This document shows, piece after piece, positions 15,207 through 23,622 of a stretch of DNA of 32,128 bases. The position numbers were made by a program, and so were the translations under genes. The notes under the pieces were generated by a model that saw nothing but the letters and a program-made list of their open reading frames with translations, ran no database searches and was not told where the DNA came from. The stretch is from Candidatus Aminicenantota bacterium (GTDB lineage: Bacteria; Acidobacteriota; Aminicenantia; Aminicenantales; Aminicenantaceae), in the NCBI GenBank assembly GCA_020348385.1, contig CP070750.1, positions 2,448,318-2,480,445 on the forward strand, given 5' to 3'. Position 1 is the stretch's first letter. The number at the start of each line of letters is the position of its first letter.

Positions 15207-16213
15207 CCATCCTTTTTCAGAGATAGAAGCTCTTGGTAGAAATCTTTTTCCACATGAAGACCCAGTTTGTTGTAGTAGACCGGGATTTGTCCGGCATTAT
15301 AAAGCTCGTCCAGCTTGAAAACGTCCTTTTCCGTTGTGAGCACGGCATCGGCATTAACCCTTTGGAAGGCGGCCATGATTTTTTTTCTTGTGGAGATGGG
15401 ATAGGCGTGGTGATCGGAAAATGCGAGGGAAAGCAAAGGTTCCAGCTCTTCCTTTTCCAATAGAGAAAAAAATCTTTCGGGCCGAGCGATCCCACAGACA
15501 ACCAGGAAGCGCTTTCTTTTCAATTGTTCTGTCGGGATGGGGATGCCATCAGGGTGGGCGAAAAATCCCTTGTTTATGGTCGAATAGAAAAAAACTTTGG
15601 CTTTGGGGGGAATGTGTTTTCTTAAGCTTTGAACATGGAATCGGTTATTTTTCTTCACCAGGATTATATCAGCACGACGGAGTGAAGAGATGGATTCACG
15701 AAGAGCGATCCTTTCGTCTGGGTCGAACAGGACGATATCAAGATCCCGGTGGAGTTGTCTGTGCTGGAATCCATCGTCCAGAATCAATAGCGTAAAGCCT
15801 TCCTGTTTAGCTTTCTCACAGGAGATCAATCGGTTTCTGCCCACAAAAATCCCGACGTGAGGAAAATTACGCAAGACCATGAAAGGTTCGTCGCCCGCCT
15901 CTTGCCAGGTTCCACAGATGTTTTTCCCATCGGATAGGATCCCGCCAGACTTTTCCCATTTTCCCTTGTAGCCCCTGGTGATCAGAGCAGGATTCAGTTG
16001 GTGTTCTGTAAAGAATGACAAGAGGTGCATAACGAGAGGAGTTTTTTCCGATCCCCCGAAGGCCAAATTTCCTATGCTGATGACAGGAAGTGATGCTCGT
16101 TCAATTTTCCGCAGCTTTTGGTCAAACAGGAAATTGTTGATCCGGCTTCCCATCTGGTACAAAAAAATTAGGGGACGCAGCACCCGATTCATCCTTCGAG
16201 GAATATACACCAT
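15203..16213 (-). CDS. lpxK: Tetraacyldisaccharide 4'-kinase LpxK with altered P-loop
   Basis: A 336-aa kinase that phosphorylates the 4' position of the lipid A disaccharide. The N-terminal membrane-associated region (MNRVLRPLIFLYQMGSRIN) is followed by ISIGNLAFGGSEKTPLV. In LpxK this P-loop normally reads GG-T/S-GKTP; here Glu56 replaces the Gly before Lys57. The catalytic-region motif DDGFQHRQLHRDLDIVLFD is intact, and ITRGYKGKW and TTEKDVFKL are also typical. The start is uncertain: ATG 16213 gives a normal length but AAGGAG touches it directly, GTG 16210 would be better spaced, and the frame stays open to 16330. It heads the envelope operon and is divergent from the Asp-box gene. The family assignment is secure. 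Confidence 0.9.
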   Translation of the reverse strand: MVYIPRRMNRVLRPLIFLYQMGSRINNFLFDQKLRKIERASLPVISIGNLAFGGSEKTPLVMHLLSFFTEHQLNPALITRGYKGKWEKSGGILSDGKNICGTWQEAGDEPFMVLRNFPHVGIFVGRNRLISCEKAKQEGFTLLILDDGFQHRQLHRDLDIVLFDPDERIALRESISSLRRADIILVKKNNRFHVQSLRKHIPPKAKVFFYSTINKGFFAHPDGIPIPTEQLKRKRFLVVCGIARPERFFSLLEKEELEPLLSLAFSDHHAYPISTRKKIMAAFQRVNADAVLTTEKDVFKLDELYNAGQIPVYYNKLGLHVEKDFYQELLSLKKDG

Positions 16214-16291
16214 CTCCTTGTTGGTTTCAAGACCGGGGAATGGCATGCAACAATGCTTTTTGAAGATGGGGTGGGAAACAGGATTATTGTT

Positions 16292-16319
16292 TTGACTTGG
16301 ATTCGGCTGGTGTGATAAT
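16292..16319 (+). promoter_or_regulatory. Sigma-70-type promoter of the Asp-box protein gene
   Basis: TTGACT (16292-16297), then a 16-base spacer, then GATAAT (16314-16319) preceded by TG one base before, an extended -10. The start near 16326 leaves about 28 bases of leader containing AAGGAGGG (16337-16344). This is among the best promoters in the window. Confidence 0.75.
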
Positions 16320-16354
16320 TTACAAAGCAAAAAACTAAGGAGGGAAAAACTGTG

Positions 16355-19300
16355 ATGAGAAAGATAGTTAAGTCTCGTTACTCTTTGATGGTTTGTGTTG
16401 GCTTGGTTTTTTGTTTCTTATCCGGTGCCCAAAATACTAGGGAAAATGAAGGCACTTTTATCGATGAGTCCATTCTCGATGGGCTAAAATGGCGCAACAT
16501 TGGTCCGGCCAACATGGGAGGAAGGATTGATGATTTTGCTGTGGTGGAAAGCAATCCGAACATCGTCTATGCTGCAACAGCTTCAGGCGGGATTTGGAAG
16601 ACGGAAAACAACGGAGTAACCTGGGAGCCTATTTTTGATTCTCATGAGACAAGCACGATCGGCGATATCACCGTTGCCCCTTCCAATCCGGATGTGGTCT
16701 GGGCAGGGACAGGTGAGCCGAACAACCGCCAGAGTTCTTCTTGGGGGAATGGAGTCTATAAATCTACCGATGGAGGAAAAAGCTGGAAAAACATGGGGCT
16801 TACCGATACCCACCATATCGGGAGGATAGTTATCCATCCGATAAATCCTGATATCGTTTATGTCGCTGCCTTGGGCCATCTCTGGGGACCGAATAAAGAA
16901 AGAGGTCTTTACAGGACCACCGATGGTGGGAAAACCTGGACTAACACAAAGTATATAGATGAAAACACGGGTTTTGTGGATGTTGCCATCGACCACGAGA
17001 GTCCGGATACGCTTTATGCAGCAGCCTACCAGAGACGTCGGCGTGGCTGGGGATTTAATGGTGGGGGATCGGGCAGCGGATTGTATAAGACAACGGATGG
17101 CGGAGATAACTGGGTTCGTTTGACCAAGGGATTGCCAGAGGGAATAGTCGGACGGATCGGTCTGGATATCTACCGCAAGAATTCCAGCATCGTGTACGCG
17201 ATTGTGGAGCACAAGCAGGGAGGGATCTTCCGTTCTAATGATAAAGGTTTTACGTGGAAAAAGATGTCCCGCACCAATCCTCGGCCGATGTATTACAGCA
17301 AGATTCGGATCGATCCCAACAATGATCAGAGGATTTGGGTTCTGGGAGCACGCATGTACATGTCCGAGGATGGCGGAAAAAATTTCAACACAGGCTTTGT
17401 CACCCGCATCCATGGAGATCACCATGCCATGTGGATAAATCCTCAAAATTCACACCATATGATCGTCGGGTCGGACGGAGGCATCCATTATTCCTATGAC
17501 CGTGGGAAGACCTGGGATTTTGTGAATTCCCTGCCGCTGGGTCAGTTTTATGAGATCGGTTTTGACATGCGAAAGCCCTACACTGTATACGGAGGTTTAC
17601 AGGACAACGGGAGTTGGGGCGGACCGAGCGAAACCTATTATGTGCAGGGCATCACCAATGACGAATGGATCCGGATCGGAGGAGGTGATGGATTTTATAC
17701 ACAAGTCGATCCCACAGACCCCGATACCATTTATGCAGAATCCCAGAACGGATATCTTTTCAGGTTGAACCTAAAGACTGGTGAGAGAAAATCAATAAGA
17801 CCCGAACCTGAAGACCCAAAGGAAACCTACCGGTTCAACTGGAACTGCCCGATTCACATTTCTCCCCATGATCCCAAAACCATTTATTACGGAGGGAACA
17901 AACTATTCATCTCCCAGGATAGAGGAAACTCATGGGAGGCCACGATCGACTTGACTAAACAGGAGGACAGGGAGAAAAAGCCGCTGATGGATGTGATGCC
18001 GGATAAAAATACCCTTTCCAAACATGATGGGATTGCCTATTTCGGCGATATTACCACCATTGCCGAATCTCCGGTTAAAAAAGGCCTTTTATACGTGGGA
18101 ACGGATGATGGAAATCTTCAGGTGTCTAAGGATGGAGGGACAACCTGGAAAAATGTAACCGATAAATTGCGTAATGTGCCGCAATACACGTATGTCACCC
18201 GTGTTGTTGCCTCTCATTTTGCAGAAGGTACAGCCTATGCCACGCTAGATGGACACCGCAATAATGATTTTAAGCCTTATGTTTTTTCCACCTCAGATTA
18301 TGGAGAAAGTTGGAAAGATATTTCCAGCAACATTCCTGTCGGTAGCACTGTCAATGTGATGAGGGAACACCATGCCAATCCCAACCTTTTGTTCGTGGGA
18401 ACAGAAAGAGGCGCCTACTTTTCTGTGGACCGAGGAAAGAAGTGGATCAAACTGAAAGGCAATCTCCCGATGGTACCGGTGGATGACATTGCCATTCATC
18501 CCCGGGAAAACGACCTAATCTTGGGCACCCATGGACGGAGCATTTGGATTTTGGATGACATCACCCCGCTGGAACAGATGACAGCCGAGGTGCAGGGTTC
18601 ATCAGCATATCTGTTCGATATTCCCGAGGCTACCCAGTTGCGCCTTTTTTATCACAAAGGAAACACAGGCCATAAGATATTTATTGCCCCGAATCCTCCC
18701 TATGGTGCGATGATGAGCTATTACTTGAAACAGAAAACAAAAAAATCACCCGTTCTTGTCATCACAGACAAAGATGGCCAAAAGGTGAATGAGATCAAAG
18801 GCTCGAAAAACGCAGGGATCGGCCGTGTGAATTGGGATTTACGTCATGGGGCACCGGAAATCCCTGAATTGGGTCGGACAAGAAGGCGGCGTGGTCCGTT
18901 TGTGCTTCCTGGAGAATACAATGTCACGTTAAAAGTGGAAGATCAGGAGATGACAAAAATCTTGAGGGTGGCCGATGATCCTCGGATCGACATTTCTTTC
19001 GCAGATAGGAAGGCCCAACACGATGCCTTGGTTAAATTGCAATACCTGTATCCATATGTAACGGCTGCCACAAAAGCGGTCGAGGATCTGGAGAAAGAAC
19101 TGGAAAATGTACAGAAGACTCTCAAAAAAGTGACTGAAGTACCTGAAAGCATCAAGGAACATATGGAAACCACGGCTAAGGAGTTGGGTGAGATCAAGAT
19201 AAAGCTGGCAGGTGATCCAGAGTTGGGTTTGAGCGGAAGACAGTTCTCCATCCAGGGAGGATTGTCCATGATCGGCAGTTCAATCGAGGGATATTCAGAG

Positions 19301-19477
19301 GCTCCGACAGATCGGCAGCTCATGAAGATAGAGAAAAACCAGCAGGAACTAAAAACGCAAATCGAAAGAATAAACAGAATCATCCAGGAAAATATACCTC
19401 GTTTGAATGAGTTGCTGATAGCGAATGAAATTCCGCATGTGTTTCCGGTGAAAATCATCAAGTTTAATCAAAGGTAA
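16355..19477 (+). CDS. Secreted VPS10/sortilin-type Asp-box repeat protein
   Basis: A 1040-aa exported protein of the sortilin/BNR-repeat superfamily, often labelled glycosyl hydrolase without proof. The N terminus is a signal peptide (about residues 1-25, ending LSGA-QN). Between about residues 82 and 696 there are at least eleven Asp-box repeats of the form S-x-D-G-G-x-T-W (for example STDGGKSW, TTDGGKTW, SYDRGKTW, SQDRGNSW, SKDGGTTW), which mark blades of a beta-propeller. The second half has a beta-sandwich-like region, an RRRRGPFVLPGEYNVTLKV segment typical of the family, and a charged coiled coil (about 900-1030). A GTG three bases upstream is an alternative start. It has its own strong promoter. 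Function is unknown; such proteins are abundant in Acidobacteriota and relatives and may bind or process polymers. Confidence 0.88.
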   Translation: MRKIVKSRYSLMVCVGLVFCFLSGAQNTRENEGTFIDESILDGLKWRNIGPANMGGRIDDFAVVESNPNIVYAATASGGIWKTENNGVTWEPIFDSHETSTIGDITVAPSNPDVVWAGTGEPNNRQSSSWGNGVYKSTDGGKSWKNMGLTDTHHIGRIVIHPINPDIVYVAALGHLWGPNKERGLYRTTDGGKTWTNTKYIDENTGFVDVAIDHESPDTLYAAAYQRRRRGWGFNGGGSGSGLYKTTDGGDNWVRLTKGLPEGIVGRIGLDIYRKNSSIVYAIVEHKQGGIFRSNDKGFTWKKMSRTNPRPMYYSKIRIDPNNDQRIWVLGARMYMSEDGGKNFNTGFVTRIHGDHHAMWINPQNSHHMIVGSDGGIHYSYDRGKTWDFVNSLPLGQFYEIGFDMRKPYTVYGGLQDNGSWGGPSETYYVQGITNDEWIRIGGGDGFYTQVDPTDPDTIYAESQNGYLFRLNLKTGERKSIRPEPEDPKETYRFNWNCPIHISPHDPKTIYYGGNKLFISQDRGNSWEATIDLTKQEDREKKPLMDVMPDKNTLSKHDGIAYFGDITTIAESPVKKGLLYVGTDDGNLQVSKDGGTTWKNVTDKLRNVPQYTYVTRVVASHFAEGTAYATLDGHRNNDFKPYVFSTSDYGESWKDISSNIPVGSTVNVMREHHANPNLLFVGTERGAYFSVDRGKKWIKLKGNLPMVPVDDIAIHPRENDLILGTHGRSIWILDDITPLEQMTAEVQGSSAYLFDIPEATQLRLFYHKGNTGHKIFIAPNPPYGAMMSYYLKQKTKKSPVLVITDKDGQKVNEIKGSKNAGIGRVNWDLRHGAPEIPELGRTRRRRGPFVLPGEYNVTLKVEDQEMTKILRVADDPRIDISFADRKAQHDALVKLQYLYPYVTAATKAVEDLEKELENVQKTLKKVTEVPESIKEHMETTAKELGEIKIKLAGDPELGLSGRQFSIQGGLSMIGSSIEGYSEAPTDRQLMKIEKNQQELKTQIERINRIIQENIPRLNELLIANEIPHVFPVKIIKFNQR

Positions 19478-19492
19478 TATTCAGGATATCAG

Positions 19493-19645
19493 TTAGGCAG
19501 ACTGAAACGTCAGCCCGCTGAGTTTCCGCCTTGTTTCAGCGAGCAAATTCAGCTTATTCCTTAGCTCGCTCTCCTCTTCGAGGAACCATGCCCGCTTGCC
19601 TCCGGAAGACTTCCTCTTCAGCTGTCTAATTGATAGACAGAAAAA
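19493..19645 (-). pseudogene. Possible remnant coding fragment in the 19478-19726 gap
   Basis: The minus strand holds a short open frame of about 50 codons with a coiled-coil-like composition (LEEESELRNKLNLLAETRRKL) that ends at a TAA at 19493-19495. There is no start codon or ribosome binding site. I do not recognise it. It may be a decayed gene end or chance, because the same bases also fold into several hairpins. Confidence 0.2.
19502..19640. other. Hairpin-rich intergenic segment
   Basis: Several short perfect inverted repeats follow each other: CTGAAAC/GTTTCAG (19502-19539), AGCGAGC/GCTCGCT (19538-19570), TCCTC/GAGGA with a 3-base loop (19572-19584), GGAAG/CTTCC (19604-19614) and CTGTCTA/TAGACAG (19622-19640). 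The first and second share two bases, so they are alternatives. This segment fills most of the gap between the Asp-box gene and the lipoprotein gene and could be the end of the former's transcript or a structured RNA. Confidence 0.35.
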
Positions 19646-19665
19646 AATACAAAGCGTGTTGCATC

Positions 19666-19694
19666 TTTACTTCCGCAATGCGATTTTTTATAAT
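19666..19694 (+). promoter_or_regulatory. Promoter of the predicted lipoprotein gene
   Basis: TTTACT (19666-19671), a 17-base spacer and a perfect TATAAT (19689-19694). The start would be near 19701, followed by AGGAGG at 19715-19720 and ATG at 19727. Confidence 0.65.
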
Positions 19695-19726
19695 ACATTC
19701 TGATTTTTTCCTATAGGAGGATACAG

Positions 19727-20593
19727 ATGTGGAGAAAAACAGCTGTATTGATGCTGATTATTTTATTGGCAGTCATCTCTTTCCAATGCAAGAAAAAAAA
19801 CCAGGTGAAAGGTGTCAACCTGGATGTAACTTTTTCTGAGGAAGAACTTTCGGATGATTTAATCACAGATATCCAGTACAAATGGAAGACAGCTCCCGAT
19901 TTTGAAAAAATCGAACAGGATATGCAGGTCTACGTTCATTTTTGGCACAAAAATAACTTACTCCTTCAGGATGATCATATCCCAGAGGTCCCGATCTCGG
20001 AATGGGACGCTGATCAAGAATTCGCCTATTCCCGAAGAATCTACATCCCAGAATTTATCGATGAATTTGATCCCGAATTCAAGGGAGAAGAAACATTGCG
20101 ACTCTCTGTTGGAATCTCTTCCCCTTATGACAGTACAGATGAAACCCAACAAGAGATTATGGAAAAGAAGCTAAAAGTTTTCCCTCCACCTCTAGACACA
20201 CCTGAAAAAATCTTTGAAAACGGGTGGTATGACTTGGAGATCAATCCGGATGCCTTTCTGGGACAGTGGCGATGGACCGCCAAAGAAGCACGCTGTATTA
20301 TCGATAATCCGAAAAGAGATGCACTCCTTGTGATCAAAGGAGGTGTGAACCTTGAAGTCTTAGAGGATCAAATGGTCATCATCAAGATCAATGACTTGAT
20401 ACTCGACGAATTTATTCCTGCTGAAAGCTATTTTGAGAAATCGTACAATATCAAAAAAGAAATGGTGGGAGAGGGGGAACAGTTTTTCTTGACGATTGCA
20501 ACGGACAAAGTGTTTATTCCTGCGGATGTGATACCCAACTCTAAAGACAAGAGGGAATTGGGCCTTCAGATTTCCTTTGTCTATTTTCGTTAA
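19727..20593 (+). CDS. Predicted lipoprotein of unknown function
   Basis: A 288-aa exported protein I do not recognise as a named family. The N terminus has a basic start, a hydrophobic core and then Cys21 followed by KKK (ISFQCKKK). The residues before the Cys are not a standard lipobox, so lipidation is probable but unproven. The rest is rich in acidic and aromatic residues and predicted beta strands. A segment near residues 165-185 (GWYDLE...WRWTAKEARCII) resembles a carbohydrate-binding-like block I associate with cell-surface glycan proteins; that is an impression only. The ribosome binding site AGGAGG and an upstream promoter are clear. It converges on and overlaps by 4 bases the next gene, so it is probably transcribed alone. 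Confidence 0.75.
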   Translation: MWRKTAVLMLIILLAVISFQCKKKNQVKGVNLDVTFSEEELSDDLITDIQYKWKTAPDFEKIEQDMQVYVHFWHKNNLLLQDDHIPEVPISEWDADQEFAYSRRIYIPEFIDEFDPEFKGEETLRLSVGISSPYDSTDETQQEIMEKKLKVFPPPLDTPEKIFENGWYDLEINPDAFLGQWRWTAKEARCIIDNPKRDALLVIKGGVNLEVLEDQMVIIKINDLILDEFIPAESYFEKSYNIKKEMVGEGEQFFLTIATDKVFIPADVIPNSKDKRELGLQISFVYFR

Positions 20594-21138
20594 TCTCTTT
20601 TTTTGTTTTTTTTCTGCGCTTCATCCAGGTCTTTTTTCGCATGATTAACGTCCTTTTGGGCGTTTTGAAATTTGAGATAGGTATCGCTGATCTGTTGTTG
20701 GATGAGACTTCTTGGCGTCATATCGTCCATACTGTAATATTCTTGTTGTAATGCGTTCATCTTGAGAGTGTACAGAGCTACCTTCTCTTTGGCCTCAATC
20801 CATCGATCCTCTAAAACTTTGATATCGGCGAATAGAGAAGAGCTTTTCACCAGAGACACTCGGGAAGGGATGTTGTCCAGAGACCGTTTTTCCGGCAAAT
20901 CGGAGATGGAAAGAATTTCTTCGTGCGGATATTTAATGGATTTGTAGGAAAGCGCCGGTTCGATTTTTTTCTTATGCAAAGTTTTGTTCGTGACAACGAT
21001 GCTTTTTTTTCCTTTCCGTTTTGCCCGCCTTTCTTTTTCCTTTTTTGCGACCTCAACCAAACTTTGTGAAGAAAGGAAACAGGCGAACAAAAGCAGGAAA
21101 ATTGCTGAAAATGTGACTTTTTTTGTGCTCATTTTCAT
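20590..21138 (-). CDS. Secreted coiled-coil protein of unknown function
   Basis: A 182-aa protein with a signal peptide (about residues 1-25, KVTFSAIFLLLFACFLSSQS). A very basic segment follows (AKKEKERRAKRKGKK), then a valine/threonine stretch (SIVVTNKTL) and a C-terminal amphipathic coiled coil (about 105-180). The SLVEVAKKEKERRAK then VVTN arrangement recurs, as far as I recall, in small periplasmic proteins of Acidobacteriota with no known role. There is no ribosome binding site. A TTGACA-N17-TATGAT promoter ends 5 bases before the ATG, so the mRNA is probably leaderless. A second ATG at 21132 is an alternative start. Confidence 0.75.
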   Translation of the reverse strand: MKMSTKKVTFSAIFLLLFACFLSSQSLVEVAKKEKERRAKRKGKKSIVVTNKTLHKKKIEPALSYKSIKYPHEEILSISDLPEKRSLDNIPSRVSLVKSSSLFADIKVLEDRWIEAKEKVALYTLKMNALQQEYYSMDDMTPRSLIQQQISDTYLKFQNAQKDVNHAKKDLDEAQKKNKKRD

Positions 21139-21143
21139 TAATA

Positions 21144-21172
21144 ATCATAAAAATCGGAGGAAGGGATGTCAA
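21144..21172 (-). promoter_or_regulatory. Promoter placing transcription start at the start codon (21138 gene)
   Basis: On the minus strand: a perfect TTGACA (21172-21167), exactly 17 bases, then TATGAT (21149-21144). Only 5 bases separate the -10 from the ATG at 21138, so transcription should start on or next to the A of that ATG. Confidence 0.7.
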
Positions 21173-21223
21173 TCCTGTTCTCTGCTTATGTTTAGTCAAA
21201 AAAAAAGAGGGGGACGGGGAAAG

Positions 21224-23608
21224 TCAGCGGCTTTTGAAGGCCGTACGCAGCGAAAGATTTTGACCGTCTGAGGAGATTTCCACGGCCCCTGTGTGATCGG
21301 TGCGATAGATTTGGGCTCCGGCCTTTCGATAACGGTTGATCACCACAGGGTTTGGCAGGTTGTACCTGTTGCCTGCCCCAACAGAAATGATCAAAATCTG
21401 AGGCGCCACGGCTGACAGGAATTCTACTGAGCTGGAGGAATCGCTGCCATGATGAGGAGATTTCAGCACATCACTCTGGAGGGTAAAGGAGGATTGCAAC
21501 AGCTCTTTTTCCACTGCTTTTCCAATGTCACTGGCCAGCAAGAATGCTGTTTGCCTGTAAGATATCCTGAGAACCAGGGATTCGTCATTCAGGATTTTCG
21601 AAACGAACGGGTTTGCCTGTATAGGATTCAATATTTCAATCTTGACTCCATCAATTTGTTCTTCCTGTCCTCGAAACATTCGCCGGCATGTTGTTTTGGG
21701 GGACAACCGTTTTCTGAGCTCTGCATATGAGGGATTGTCCTTTGGGCTAAATGCTTCCCAAAATTCCTCGATCTTGAAATTTTTTGCCACAGCTTTCAGC
21801 CCGTTCATATGATCAGGATGGGCGTGGGTCAAGAGGAGATAATGGATTTTTTTTATTCCTTTTTGCCAGAGAAAAGGAGAGACAATTCGTTCCCCAATGT
21901 CAAAAGTATCCTCTGGCGTGCCTCCCCCATCGACCAGCATTTTTTTATGGCCAGGAAACTCGACAAGAATTGATTCTCCCTGTCCCACATCGATAAAAGT
22001 CAATTTCAGGGTTTTTGAATGGGAAGGAAATGGATGGGTCACCAGCAACCCCAGGAAAATGGTGAGACAAATGGAAATGAAAAGTTTTTGCCGCCTTATT
22101 CTTGTCGGAAGAAGGAGTAGGCCGAGGAAGAAAAAATATCCGAGTACGATAAAAAAAGAAGGGGTCGGAATCCTGAAAGATATCCCAGGAATAGGGTCCA
22201 GGAGATGAGAGGTCGCGATCAAAAATGTGACAAGAGAATGGATAAGTTTGGCAAGAATCCCTGCTGCAAGAGGGCTTATCAACGCGAACAAAAGGAACAT
22301 ATAGCCAAGAAGCATGATTAGAGCCACAACAGGGATAGCGGCAAAGTTAAGGAGAAGGGCAGAAAAGGTTATGCGGTTGAAAGCCAATGCAACAAAAGGC
22401 AAGACTCCCATCTGGGCGGTCAGACTCAGAGCGAAGATTTCACTCACTCTCAGGGGAAGCCGAGGAAGGTAATTTATGATTTTTGGGAAAAACAAAATGA
22501 TGGATAGGGTCGCCGCAAATGTTAGCTGAAACCCGATGCTGAAAAGGTTAAAGGGATTGAGCATAAGGAGAATAAAAGCGCTGATCCCAAGCGTATTCAA
22601 CAGACTGACTTTTCGCCATATGAGCTTTCCGATAAGAAGAGCGAGTGCCATGATTGTGGCTCTCATGACAGAAGGCCTTCCTTCGACCAGCGATGCATAC
22701 AAGAGGAGAAAAAAAATCAGGAGTATGTAATTGGCTCGATCCGGAATCCTCAGAAATCTGAAAAAGGAAAAAAGAAAAAATGAAATGATCGCAATATGGG
22801 CTCCGGAGATAGCGAACAAATGGAAGATCCCGGCGTCTTGGAGACCGCCAGAGATTTCAGGATCCATTCTCCCTCTTTCTCCCAAAAGAAGAGCTTCGAC
22901 AACGGCACCTTGTGAGGAAAGACGTGAATTCCGGGGATCATAGAAGTGATGTTCGATCCCGCGCTGCAACTTTCGTCTTAGGATGGAAATAATCCTCGGG
23001 AGAGAAGCTTTTTTCCCACTCCGCAGTTTTTCGACTAGCATGGGACTCTTAGTGAAGGCCCGGTTATGAATATTCTGGCTCTTGAGATACTGAGCCATCG
23101 TTGAAGGTTTGAAATTTCTGTAACCTTGAGAAGGAGAAAGCTTAGCGGAAACCTTGATCCTATCGTGAGTGTTAAGATCGGAAGAAGATACCATCTCCTG
23201 CGTGTGAAGAACAGAAATTCTCAGATTTCCATGTGTTTTGACCTCCCGATTATCATAACTAATTTTTTCTACCTTTAAAAAAAGATAGTCTCTCTCGTGA
23301 CCTCGGGTGGGAGATTTGTACAGCCTTCCTTGAAAGTCGATGTAGTCCTTTGCTGTCAGATTCTTAAGCGGATTGTTTTCGAATGAATTGTTCTGGTAGG
23401 TGTGCAGGCATGATCCCAGAAAAAAAACTGTAAGAAGGGTGAAAGCGAAAGCCAATCCTGTCTTTCTAAGAGCCGAAAAAAAAATCCAAGCGCAGATAAG
23501 ACACACAGACATAGATGTTATCCCCAACACCAAGGAAGGAGATGCCCGATCAGACAGAAGTATTCCTCCTGCTAGACTTAGGGCAAGAAAAAGAAAAGGA
23601 AAAAGCAT
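21224..23608 (-). CDS. comEC: ComEC/Rec2-type DNA uptake channel
   Basis: A 794-aa polytopic protein that carries single-stranded DNA across the inner membrane in natural transformation. It has an N-terminal membrane pair and OB-like soluble domain, and a central competence domain of many membrane helices that includes the family motif LFAISGAHIAII. The C-terminal metallo-beta-lactamase domain has THAHPDH (594-600) and the later SPHHGSDSS. The start at ATG 23608, 14 bases after the upstream amidohydrolase stop, is chosen over a longer open frame reaching 23686, because the family begins with a hydrophobic segment (MLFPFLFLALSLAGG). No ribosome binding site is visible. With the type IV pilus at the left end of the window, this hints at transformation competence. 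Confidence 0.93.
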   Translation of the reverse strand: MLFPFLFLALSLAGGILLSDRASPSLVLGITSMSVCLICAWIFFSALRKTGLAFAFTLLTVFFLGSCLHTYQNNSFENNPLKNLTAKDYIDFQGRLYKSPTRGHERDYLFLKVEKISYDNREVKTHGNLRISVLHTQEMVSSSDLNTHDRIKVSAKLSPSQGYRNFKPSTMAQYLKSQNIHNRAFTKSPMLVEKLRSGKKASLPRIISILRRKLQRGIEHHFYDPRNSRLSSQGAVVEALLLGERGRMDPEISGGLQDAGIFHLFAISGAHIAIISFFLFSFFRFLRIPDRANYILLIFFLLLYASLVEGRPSVMRATIMALALLIGKLIWRKVSLLNTLGISAFILLMLNPFNLFSIGFQLTFAATLSIILFFPKIINYLPRLPLRVSEIFALSLTAQMGVLPFVALAFNRITFSALLLNFAAIPVVALIMLLGYMFLLFALISPLAAGILAKLIHSLVTFLIATSHLLDPIPGISFRIPTPSFFIVLGYFFFLGLLLLPTRIRRQKLFISICLTIFLGLLVTHPFPSHSKTLKLTFIDVGQGESILVEFPGHKKMLVDGGGTPEDTFDIGERIVSPFLWQKGIKKIHYLLLTHAHPDHMNGLKAVAKNFKIEEFWEAFSPKDNPSYAELRKRLSPKTTCRRMFRGQEEQIDGVKIEILNPIQANPFVSKILNDESLVLRISYRQTAFLLASDIGKAVEKELLQSSFTLQSDVLKSPHHGSDSSSSVEFLSAVAPQILIISVGAGNRYNLPNPVVINRYRKAGAQIYRTDHTGAVEISSDGQNLSLRTAFKSR

Positions 23609-23622
23609 GTTATTTTTATATA

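Noticed and set aside
15217..15501. Small minus-strand open frame inside lpxK
   Set aside because: It overlaps the C-terminal part of lpxK, whose protein matches its family there, so this is an out-of-frame shadow.
16583..17446. 287-codon open frame on the minus strand opposite the Asp-box gene
   Set aside because: It is a shadow of the repetitive GG/TGG-rich codons of the Asp-box repeats, with no signal or domain of its own.
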